Shown here: in pieces, positions 54,811 to 64,000 of the stretch | Position numbering within the stretch: the first letter of the stretch is position 1 | Layout of the letters: each line of letters starts with the position of its first letter | From: Casuarius casuarius | Lineage: Eukaryota; Chordata; Aves; Casuariiformes; Casuariidae | Assembly (NCBI GenBank): GCA_003342895.1 | Contig: PTFA01000055.1 | Location: 1,120,743 to 1,184,742 of the forward strand | Length of the DNA stretch: 64,000 bases | Direction of reading: 5' to 3' | Notes under the pieces: model-generated | The model's database searches: none | The model's input: only the letters and a program-made list of their open reading frames with translations | Told to the model about the DNA's origin: nothing | Program-made: the position numbers and the translations under genes

Positions 54811-56699
54811 CCTCCTTCGTAATGTATTTGTTTGCCTCCCAATGATACAGGATCAATATAAAGGAATATCAGTACCTAAAACCAAATCCATCTACCTCTC
54901 AATAGAAGGCTATTGTAGAAATAAGCATTGTTGCACAGCATAACATCAATGAAATTTTGAAAGTACTGCAACTAAAATATGCTGTCAAGCTTTCAGAAGG
55001 ACATTGGCATTAACTGTACTGATTCTGTGCTTGTACATTGAATGTACACATTTGAAAGCTTTTCAAACAACAATAATGAGATTTTCTGGCACAGATTTGT
55101 TTTCATGGCATTATAGACTAAAAGTAAAAGACATACTTACTCATCTAACCATTCTTCTTATCCAGTAGTTTTTTCTCTACAACTTATTCCTATAACCCAA
55201 GTAGTCAGTTGTCTTGCATAGTTTTGAATGAGTCGCATCATATTCCTTAGCTAGCTAATAAAACATTTGCATCAAGACTTCCTAGAAAACAAATATTACA
55301 CCTTTTATATCACAGTTAACTTTTTAAAAAACATTACAAAATATGTAATTAGTCTCTCATCAGAGACTGCTTTGATGGTGAATCACAAGTCTCCTAACAA
55401 CATCCTGTCCAGTCATAGAGGAGTGCTTACTAAACATACTACACCGTTCATATCTGATAATTAGAGTTTTCTGGAAACTTTCCCTTGAAGTACTTCAACA
55501 GCAATCATTGAAAGGCCACTTCTTTTTTATTTTAAATTGCTTTTTAGTAAGCTATATATAAAAATAATTTTTAAAAATGAGAATCCATTTACAGCAAGAC
55601 TTGTGCAATATAATGTATCAGTTGCACAAAACTGGATTATAATTAATAACAGCTAGCAGGACCATCTCTAATACTTAACACTTAGAGGGAAATAGCAGCT
55701 CATGCAGTGGATATGTTTGACTCTTCCAACAATGAAGAGTCCTAGATTGAATTACTGCTGAAATTCTGGTAACAACTGACTGATACTGCAGTTTGGAAAG
55801 CATAACTACGTTCTGTTTAAAGAAGAAATGGATGATGAAGTCAGATATCCTTGATGCAATTTTTTTTTAATTACAAAGGCTCAGGGCTGATACCCCAGAG
55901 ATGCTCGACGTTGCATATTCAGTCTTAAAAAAAGTTGATGAAAAGGTTCTCAGGCAGCTGCTTCTGCTTACTGTAGCACTAGCGCTGCCACGGCAGGGTA
56001 TAGTGATTCTTCACTGCTTTTCACCTTTCATGCACTAACCCTTTGGCCTCCTTTCCCCAGTGTTTTAAGCCTTTTCAGAAATCACAGGCATTCCTCAGGG
56101 GCTCACTGAATGTAGCACCTCCTAGGCAGCTATACAGAAATGGGAGAGAGAGCAGAAATACTCAAAGCGTATTGCCTGCTGAAATCTAGTGGGTCAGTTG
56201 TCTCAGCACATTTTTCTTCTCTCTGTGCAAGCTATTGATTTTCCAGGGTGCCCACCGTGAAATCCTGCTTCTCAGTTATGGTTCAGCCTATAATTTTTGA
56301 TTTAGGACTGGAAGATACTGAGTATATATTTACTGTAACACTTCATATATCTGGTTCAGTATTGTATATGGTTCTTAAGGTTTATTCACATTAAGGGTGC
56401 TATCATCCTCTGAGTTAATCGAGTAGTGTCAATCTCTCTCTGAAAATCTCTCTCTGAAAGTTTCCTTCATATATTCTTAATGTCATAGAGCCTTTTCTTC
56501 TTATCAGAGGATATCCTCCATTTTCCCTGACAAGCTGTCCTGGGTAAAACAGCCTTGACTCAAGGAATTTCACTTAATTTAATTTATTGCCAAGTAACAT
56601 AAACTTTTAGTTACTGATGGAGGTATTGAGAAACAAGTCATAAACAAGTAAATAAGCATGAACAAGAAGACATAAACAACTAAATCTTCCCTTTCTCCA
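54811..56699. other. Downstream non-coding stretch
   Basis: AT-rich sequence with an alternative AATAAA at 55257 and a short ctctctctga tandem at 56431-56460. No gene was recognised. It may still be 3' UTR if a distal polyadenylation site is used. Confidence 0.7.
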
Positions 56700-56884
56700 G
56701 GCTCAACTTCAGGCCCCCCTTCCTGGTCTCCACTTCCCTTGCTTTTGCCCCACGTGACACTCAGGCCCACGTCCTTCGGTGAGGCGATGGGTGGTGCAGG
56801 TGGGCTCCATGCCTCTGTCTACAGCTCCGTGCTTCTGACTCTTTTCTACCACTGCTCCTGGCTTCTTACTCGTTTCCTCTGCTC

Positions 56885-57020
56885 TGGTGTGGGTCCTCCA
56901 CAGCCACGGTCCCTTGGGGGTGTCCCTGACCCAGCATGGGTACCCCACGGCCACAGTCCCTTGGGGGTGTCCCTGCCCCGGTGTGGGTCCCCCACAGCCG
57001 TGGTCCCTTCAGGGGCTTAT
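56885..57020 (+). repeat. GC-rich minisatellite, 47-bp unit, about 2.7 copies
   Basis: Units start gggtcctccacagcc (56891), gggtaccccacggcc (56938) and gggtcccccacagcc (56985), each followed by a ggtcccttgggggtgtccct-type block. The period is 47, not a multiple of three, so the long open frames across it on both strands shift with each unit and are not likely coding. Confidence 0.9.
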
Positions 57021-57335
57021 CTCCTCTGGCATGCAGCACCTCCTTCCAAGAGCGCGTCTCCAGCCGTGTCTCCATCAATCTCCCGTTCCACATGCCTCCT
57101 CCAGTCGTTGAAACAGGTCTCTCTGCATTTCTCCTCACATGTCCCCTTTTGTGTCACTTATATCTTTCTTTTTGTGCATCCTCCTGTGTCTCCTTTCACA
57201 TGCACCCTCACATGCCTCCTCCTGCCCTTTCCCCTGCTCCTAGTGGCTACCGCCCCTTCTTAAACACGTTTGAGCAGCGGTGCCATGGGCTCCTCTGAGC
57301 AGCTGAAGTTTCGGCGCGCAGTGGGCTGTTTGCCA

Positions 57336-57448
57336 CCATTTCAGAGCTGGCTGGAAGCAGCTGAGCCTGGCACAGGGTAGCTCGTGGTCTCCTCGCACAC
57401 CAGGCACCCTGTGCCAGGCTCAGCTGCTTCCAGCCAGCTCTGAAATGG
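57336..57448. repeat. Perfect 43-bp inverted repeat (hairpin, 27-base loop)
   Basis: The left arm 57336-57378 (ccatttcagagctggctgga to cacagggt) is the exact reverse complement of the right arm 57406-57448 (accctgtgccaggctcagct to tgaaatgg). The loop 57379-57405 is GC-rich. As RNA or single-stranded DNA it would form a very stable stem. Confidence 0.97.
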
Positions 57449-57480
57449 GCTCTTTTCACCCATTTCAGAGCTGGCTGGAA
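57428..57480. repeat. Second overlapping inverted repeat, 22-bp arms, 9-base loop
   Basis: The arm 57428-57449 faces 57459-57480 (cccatttcagagctggctgg and two more bases) as an exact reverse complement. The right arm is a third copy of the left end of the larger hairpin, so the middle arm can pair with either neighbour. The sequence after 57480 (gtggccgtgatgggcacagg) is a diverged continuation of the same unit. Confidence 0.95.
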
Positions 57481-59855
57481 GTGGCCGTGATGGGCACAGG
57501 CCAGTTCATGGCCTCCTCCCACACAGGGCACCCCGCAGCCCCCTGCCGTTTATGCCAATACCCAGACGTGAAGTTTTGCGATTTTGTGGCAGTTGACTTT
57601 TAAGTAGACTGAAAAATTTAATTCCTTTTGTTCCTTTTGGGGAACACAAACCTTGCTGAGTAGTCTCCTCTGATGGCTGAAATTAAAAGCCATTAATATT
57701 CACTTGCTTGTTTGCCAGCTCATAAAATGTCACTGATAACTTGCTGCAATACTCCGGCCTCAGTCATTTTACACTATGCCACAACAGACACTAACATCTC
57801 AAAAATGGTCTGGTGGTATTAGTTTTGTATGTCTCAAGAATCTCAACAATTACTGAGTTGTTTTTGTCCTTCTATCTGAGGGATCTGGCCTTTGAGGATC
57901 TCAGATCACAAAATTCATTCAAAGCCTGTGGTCTCCTTTACTACATAAATTTCCAGTATTTGAAAAGATGCCTATAGCTATCAGCAAACAATCACTAGCA
58001 AGTACATTTAGAGAGCAATATGTGTTTTATAGGATACTGCTGCAACACGGTTTGTCCCCTAATACAAAGCACCTTCAGATTTCATTCCAGTTTTTGATGG
58101 ACAGCTAAGAGAATTTTTCTTATAGGACGGATACAATTTTTGCAATCTGATGAGCAACACTTTTGATACATCTGGTCAGCTAGATGTTACTTGACCCTGG
58201 TACCACATTTTTCCCACCCTCCTATCTGATATTTCATCTTTAACTCAAGATTAGCAAATAGTCAGTTGAGAATAGGTCCAATTCAGCAGTTATGAATATA
58301 CTGAAATGTATTTTCTCGGAGATTCAGTATTATTTTTGAGTAGCTTGACAGGTTTAAACTGCAAACAATATAAAGAAAAAAACAACAAGGCACTAAGTCT
58401 TAAATCCATCTCACCTTACTCATTTAAAACTCATGTGTGATTCAGTGGGAATTTTTAAGATTGTCAAATTTGGTTTAAATAATGCCTACCAAATGATTAA
58501 GAAACTCCTTGTGCCAGACAAATAAAAAGGAAGAATGAATAGGTTTTAATTCCACAAATTAGAAAACAATTGATGTGGTTTCAAAATAAAAATGATGAAA
58601 AATATAAATAAGGGAATATTTTGAGGAGATAGAAGTGCTAGTCTTGTCATCATGTACTTACAACTCCTGTCTGAGAAATATTTGGAGGAAGATATCCACT
58701 ATTGTTATGGGTTCAAGTGGTTATTGGAGTTGTATCAAGGTTAATGCTTTGGTAAATGAATCTGCTGGGGGAACACTCTGGCTGTTTTCAAGAACATGAA
58801 ATTACATGAACTGCACTAGCAGGCTCCCATATTGTGCCTCACTTCTAGGGTCACAGGTGAATAGGAACATTTCTTTACTGGCTACCAGATTACTGGCTAC
58901 CTCATTTCCTGTGATTACATTTTTCCCATGATGATGACAGACTTTGCTCAATCAGAAAATGAATCAATAGAAATATGCATATATACATTACGTGGGATGT
59001 AGTTCGGTAAAAACAACATGTAACTGATAAATATACACTGATATGTCTAAAGTAGGAAGCAGTGCAGTGCAAAGCAAGCAGAACTGGAGAGTGCTGAGGA
59101 CGTGATGTCCACACCATACGTCTCTTGGGGTTTTACTTTGGAGCAACTGTAGTCATGTTGCATAGACTGACTAGCCACTAAAGTTGTTTGAACCCTGCTT
59201 GAATATCAATTTCATATATTTTTTTCAGAGAACAGCTTCACTTTGAAGGCTCTGAATCTTATTTCTGCGCAACTGCTCTTCAGATCAAGCCACTGGTATG
59301 CTTCTCTTTGCCAGGAGTGAAACAAGCATTAAACTACGGCTTCTGTGTTTTTTCGCTAAAAACCTGGCTTCTTCAATATTTAATCCCTTTTAGTCCGGGC
59401 AAGGTTAATACCTCCCTGTTAAGAAATGAAGTACGTGCTGACAACTGGACTTAAAAACATTTTGCCATCGTCTATTTTGAGTCTTTGTCATCTCTTTTAG
59501 CTCTTTTCTGTTCAGTTTTAACAGTTTGTGTGGAAAATAGATTATTTGGTTTGCAATTTTTACATGTGGCTGGATTACCTTTAAAGATCTTTCAATTACC
59601 TTGTAAGAAAATTAGCTTCCCAAAATGGATGTGAGTGATTAAGATGCATGGGGAGGTGAAGGAGGCAGCTCCACACCTTTCCAAACTCACCTGCCTTTCA
59701 TCAGGATTAATACAGCTGCAACTTTTTTTTTGTGTGCATGTTAGTTTGCAGGCCCATCAGAACCCCTAACTGCCTCATCATGCAGTTGTTCAAGTGCTAG
59801 AGCCACCACAAGAACTGGGGTTGGGAGTACATGGCTGGGCAAAGAGGAGCATTAG

Positions 59856-59883
59856 GACAGACAGACAGACAGACAGACAGACA
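59856..59883 (+). repeat. (GACA)7 microsatellite
   Basis: Seven perfect GACA units. A useful polymorphic marker candidate; nothing functional is implied. Confidence 0.97.
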
Positions 59884-60329
59884 TTGGTTAGGCTTCCGTA
59901 AAAGCCTAGCCAAAGAGCTAGAATGAAAGAGTATGTCACCTATTGCAGCTGTGATAATGAACTGCTGCAGATGTTACAGAGTGACTTTTCAACAGAGAAT
60001 ACTAAGCTCAAGGTCAGGCGCTAAGCCATGGGATTCAGTTTGCTTTGAAAGGGGCCCGGGGGAGCAGCTGGAGGTCTTTGCAAGCCAGGAAAATTTCAGT
60101 GTTTTTAGTAGTCCGTGGTGGATTACTCTTCCTTGCCCATGACTGGGAATTCAGGTTAACCTTAAACGTCTGTATTGTTCTGTGGCACTGAGCTCTGCAC
60201 CTGCCTACGTGGGGTGAGTAGAACTGTGTCCTTTTGTTCATGCTGATCTTGCCACTTGCTAGCTTCATCAGGTAACCCTAATTCTCATACTGTGAAAGTG
60301 TACAACTGACCCCACCAGCTGGCTCCATG

Positions 60330-60600
60330 CCCCTTCTAATATTATACTTCCGTTACATTTCCTCTTAAGACGCCTCTTTTCCAGACTAAAGAATCTTAAT
60401 TTACTTAATTAGCCTTTGCACTGAGGCCATTTCACACGCTCCTTACCCCACTTCAGCTTTTTCCAGTTCTAATGTCTAAATGACATCCTCACAGCTAATT
60501 TTAACACTTCCTTTTTAGATTTTAACTTTCTGGTAGCTTATTCTTTTTTCCTTCAGTGGAGATATACACTGGGGTACAGCCCTTAACATAATGTTTTTGT
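60330..60600 (-). mobile_element. Second ancient CR1/L3-type LINE 3' fragment
   Basis: Blocks such as cctcttttccagactaaaga, atttacttaattagcctttg, gccatttcaca and cagctttttccagttctaat occur in the order found in the antisense 3' part of the same old LINE family as at 4.3 kb. Diverged and fragmentary; edges are approximate. Confidence 0.5.
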
Positions 60601-63600
60601 TGAGCATGAGTCTGATAACTATTATCTGCCAAAAATAATAACTGACAATTGGTAGATTTTCATGTGTTCATTAAACACGAAATGTACTCTTCAGGATTTT
60701 GTTAGAGAGAATGTTGCAGCTTTCTGAAGCTGAGGGACTCTTCTTTATGCGACATTCCCTAAAAAGACTCTCATATCTGTGTACAGATGCACCCACACCT
60801 ACGAGCACGTTCTGATTTTTAACAGCCTAAAGCTAATTAAAATAGAAGCAATAATAGAAATAGAGAGTATGAGGAAAAGGAGATACAAACTACTTGGTTC
60901 TCACTGTCTTCTGAATTCAGGAACGCTCAGGACAGCAGCCCATGGTGTTCTGGGGGCCTCATGCCTCCTCGTGGGGAAACTTTTTCTGCTCAGTCTTGTC
61001 CAAGATGGAAGATACCTGATTTTTATATTATTCTGGATTGTCAGTCTTTTCTCAGGTAGCTTGCTATTGTAATATGTGACTTTTTCAATCTTATCTTTGA
61101 TTATTATTGTTGGCAAATTCTTCCAATAAGTTGTAGCCCTTCTGACAAACATCTTCAGACAAGTCACATCAAAGGAGTATCTTGGAGCCATAACTGTGTG
61201 CAAATCAGATCACCTTGTGAGAGCCCCTCCCAGAAATGTATTAACAAAAAAATCATCCGTTTTGCATACCACAGAAACTGTGAGTCTGTGGCCACCCCTC
61301 ACGAATGACAAATATGGAAATATCTGAATGTTTTTCTGAAAACGTTGGCATTAAGTTTGCCATATGTCATCATGTTAAAAAGCTATGAAAATATACATTA
61401 GCTGTAAATTCCCACGATAAAACAGATGATTCAGTATGTATTCACTAAAAATAAAATTAAAAAACAGTTCAAATATTTGTTCAGCTTCTTCCCTTTCCAG
61501 TTTTTTGTTCTTCTTGAAAGTCACAAATATTACAGTAATCTTTTTGTGGTGGAACTGATCAAGCTACTTGCTTCCCTCAGTCTTTATCTTGAAAAAAGAA
61601 AGTAACTTTGGCACTTACCAATAAAATAGATTCTTTTAATGTGCAAGAAATCTATATTTGCATAAGACCAAGACTGAAATTTTGCAAATCAGATCAGACA
61701 GATATTGCATTTTTGGCAAGTGTCCCTATGATCACTGGACAAGCAGACCCAACAGGGTGCTATAAAAGGCATCATTAAACAGTGAAGAAAACATGTAGAG
61801 CAAAGGGTTTACAAGGCCCCATTTTAAATTACAAAAGATAAACAGCACTAACTAAACTGTTCACTGGATGATTTTTTTTCCTAGTGTTGGTGAAGTATAA
61901 TAAGATTTTTTTCAGAATACATATAATACGCATAATGTAGATGAAGAGATTTGAAAAGATGAAATACTGCACACCATAGAAAATCTGTTTTTCCATAATA
62001 TGCAATATATAGTTCAGGAATATATGACACTGTTGTTATTGAATGCCTTTCAATTTGTTTAAAACAGAAGTATCCATCTAAGGGTATATTCTTAGAGAAT
62101 GTAATAATTCACAGTATTTATTCTCCTACAATCTAGTCTTTGTATATATAGATAAACGTTAGTCTGGGAGACAACGCTCTGGGAGACAGCCTTTGTGTGT
62201 GAGAAACTGTTTTTCAGCATCGTGTGTGTCTGAATGAGGACGAAAGTTTCATATCCTTAGGGTACATCTATAATTAGAATGATGTAACTGAACTGAAGAC
62301 ATTGTTTCTTAGGAAATGGAGACATCTTAGTTACTCTGTGGAGGTTATTTTAAGGTGGGGCAGAGGGGGATTCTAGGTATATTTCATTGATTAAGAAACC
62401 ATTGTTCTCTATGTTGTGGATTATTTTTTTTATTGTCCTTTCACTTGTGTCAATTAATTAGCATTTCTCTTCTGCCTCATGGAAGCACAAATTTCCCCCC
62501 ATGTCACAGAGCTGCAGACATACTTACGCACTTGGCATGGACTGGAAGAGAAGCAGCCAGTACTGCTCTCCCAATCTTAATCTGTGCATACATCACACTT
62601 CATACTCAAGCCGTCACTTCTGCTTTAGCTCGCCGCACCTTGAAGTGTCCGTCTGCCTGACTTTTAAGACACCGTGAAGAGGAAATTGAGGGACAGAGTT
62701 CAGAGACACGTAACTCATTCTTGGTAAATGATTGATTCAGTGTTCAGAGGAAAGATTTCAGAGTTAGGAAGTGACTATGATCTGGGAAGTGTTCACAGAG
62801 GGTGAACCCATGCGTAAGTTCACATGTTAGGATGAGTAAGTAGTTGTGTGTCCTAAGAAGGTAAATACATGGAAGAAATCAATGTGTGTTATACAAAGAC
62901 AGGTCCATGCTATACTTTCTTCAGTGATTTTTATGTCCTGAAGGAGCTTTCCCAAACTATGCCATGTTGTAAAGAAGCAGCGTCCAAGCAATTATCAGCT
63001 GAACAACTCTGCCTGTTCCACAGGCTTGTTCATTTTAACTTAGAATTCAGACTAGAATATTAAAAAGAAATGAGAAACTGAGACAACACATGTATTTTTA
63101 TAACACTGCTGAAACAAAAGCTAAGGTATGTGTCATGCCAAAAGGACCATGACCTAGATGGTGAGAAGGGGGAAGGAAGGAAGCATTCCTATTTCAAGTT
63201 TCCAGACAAACTGTCTTTCATTCCATGTTAATACCAGGAAGTTTAAACTTATTTACCAAAAATCACTGTTACAAAATAGAGTATATTCAACATGAAAAGG
63301 TAGCAGCACAGATTTTGATACCTATCAGAACTGTGGAATGGAGAAAAGGAATGTTTCTCAAATACTCTGAATATATGGTATTCAAACAGTGCTGACAACG
63401 TTAAATAGACTGAAAGCTACCCAGAATACAGGTATCCTGCGCTTTACATAGCTTTCTGATTTACTTGCAAGTGGAAATGCTCACCTTCACATTTGTACTG
63501 GCTTCAATTCATACTGTGTTTCTAGATACTAGCTTGGCACCGAAGACTCTGTGGGCGGTGTTCTGCATAGGCAATACAGCACCAGCATCACGACACGCTT

Positions 63601-63829
63601 CCCCTCGGTTGTGTGGCAAGTTTCCTGGATCCTGTTGCACTCTCGCATGCTGCAGAATGTGCTTTCAGCCAATTTCATTTAAATGAGAAGGTGCAGACTT
63701 AATATAATTGAATATGAAATTCAATACACGGGGGAGATACCCCCTCTTACGCAGTTGCGTAAATTAATCTGTTTTACCACGGTTCTACATTTTCAGCAGC
63801 TTCAAGTGACTCGCGACACTTGAAAAGGC

Positions 63830-64000
63830 GAATTCACGTCCCTCCCCTCCAAACCGCTGTTTGAGGGTACCCGCGGCTGTTCTTGCCACCCCGGCAGCGC
63901 CTTCGCCTCCAGGTGCCTCCTCCCTGCGGCAGCGCCCCGGCGCGGGCGCACCCCGCGGGCACCTCGGGGGGCTCCTCTGGGCAACGAATTTGGGGAGGAG
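63830..64000 (+). promoter_or_regulatory. CpG-rich right edge, probable promoter region of next gene (ITGA2 by synteny)
   Basis: Composition changes abruptly to GC-rich with dense CpG (for example cagcgccccggcgcgggcgc near 63931), unlike the AT-rich sequence before it. Short open frames exist but none is recognisable. In vertebrates ITGA2 follows ITGA1 in the same orientation, so this is probably the start of the ITGA2 promoter/5' UTR island. The window ends before any diagnostic coding sequence. Confidence 0.5.

Larger units (their letters stand above)
57481..63780. other. Intergenic stretch between ITGA1 and the right-edge CpG block
   Basis: About 6.3 kb, mostly AT-rich. It contains a GACA tetranucleotide array (59856-59883) and an old LINE fragment (60330-60600). 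No open frame with a recognisable domain was seen on either strand, and no RNA gene was recognised. Confidence 0.75.

Noticed and set aside
56739..57263. 174-codon open frame
   Set aside because: It crosses the 47-bp minisatellite, whose period shifts the frame, and the translation is repetitive with no domain. The openness comes from GC richness.
57247..57531. Minus-strand 94-codon open frame
   Set aside because: It lies across the inverted repeats; opposite arms encode unrelated peptides, so the frame is a by-product of the repeat.
1..64000. CRISPR arrays, operons or bacterial-type regulatory systems
   Set aside because: No spaced direct-repeat array or dense gene packing; spliced exons and vertebrate repeats show this is animal nuclear DNA.

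Overview
This window is vertebrate nuclear DNA. It carries most of one large spliced gene on the + strand: integrin alpha-1 (ITGA1), the alpha subunit of the collagen/laminin receptor alpha1-beta1. I reconstructed 29 consecutive coding exons (called W1-W29) from 7509 to the stop codon ending at 50817. They join in a single open frame of 1161 codons plus a split first codon. The chain runs from the mature N-terminus (S-N-V-D-V-K-N), through the beta-propeller, the inserted collagen-binding I domain, the thigh and calf stalk and one transmembrane segment, to the tail [13 protein letters not shown]. The exon carrying the start codon and most of the signal peptide lies upstream of the window.

The organism looks like a bird, or less likely another archosaur or turtle. 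The protein is close to mammalian ITGA1 but clearly diverged. The exons in view span only about 43 kb, where the human gene is far longer. The recognisable repeats are sparse, old CR1/L3-type LINE, MIR and palindromic remnants, with no mammalian L1 or Alu. The ITGA1 region of human chromosome 5 corresponds to bird chromosome Z, so Z linkage is likely but inferred.

Layout: 1-7508 is the 3' part of intron 1, with no gene seen (mammalian PELO lies in this intron but is not in this part). W1-W4 (7509-11934) encode the first propeller blades. W5-W8 (12601-23021) carry the I domain with its MIDAS metal site and collagen-specific alphaC helix. W9-W14 (27359-34123) complete the propeller, with three cation-binding loops. 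W15-W28 (36827-50004) encode the stalk and transmembrane helix. W29 (50773-50817) ends the protein. From 50818 there is a 3' UTR of uncertain length, then AT-rich intergenic DNA. A GC-rich block at 56.7-57.5 kb holds a 47-bp minisatellite and a perfect 43-bp hairpin. The last ~170 bases form a CpG-rich edge that fits the promoter of the next gene, by synteny probably ITGA2.

No undescribed multi-gene system was found. The points most worth a second look are a GC-AG intron after W16, an Arg-to-Thr change at the I-domain position matching human Arg218, a 5-nt tandem donor at W22, the unusual start of W1, the 57.4-kb hairpin cluster, an AT-rich near-palindrome at 16.5 kb, and the CpG-rich right edge. 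All calls come from reading the sequence and from remembered family sequences; nothing was searched.
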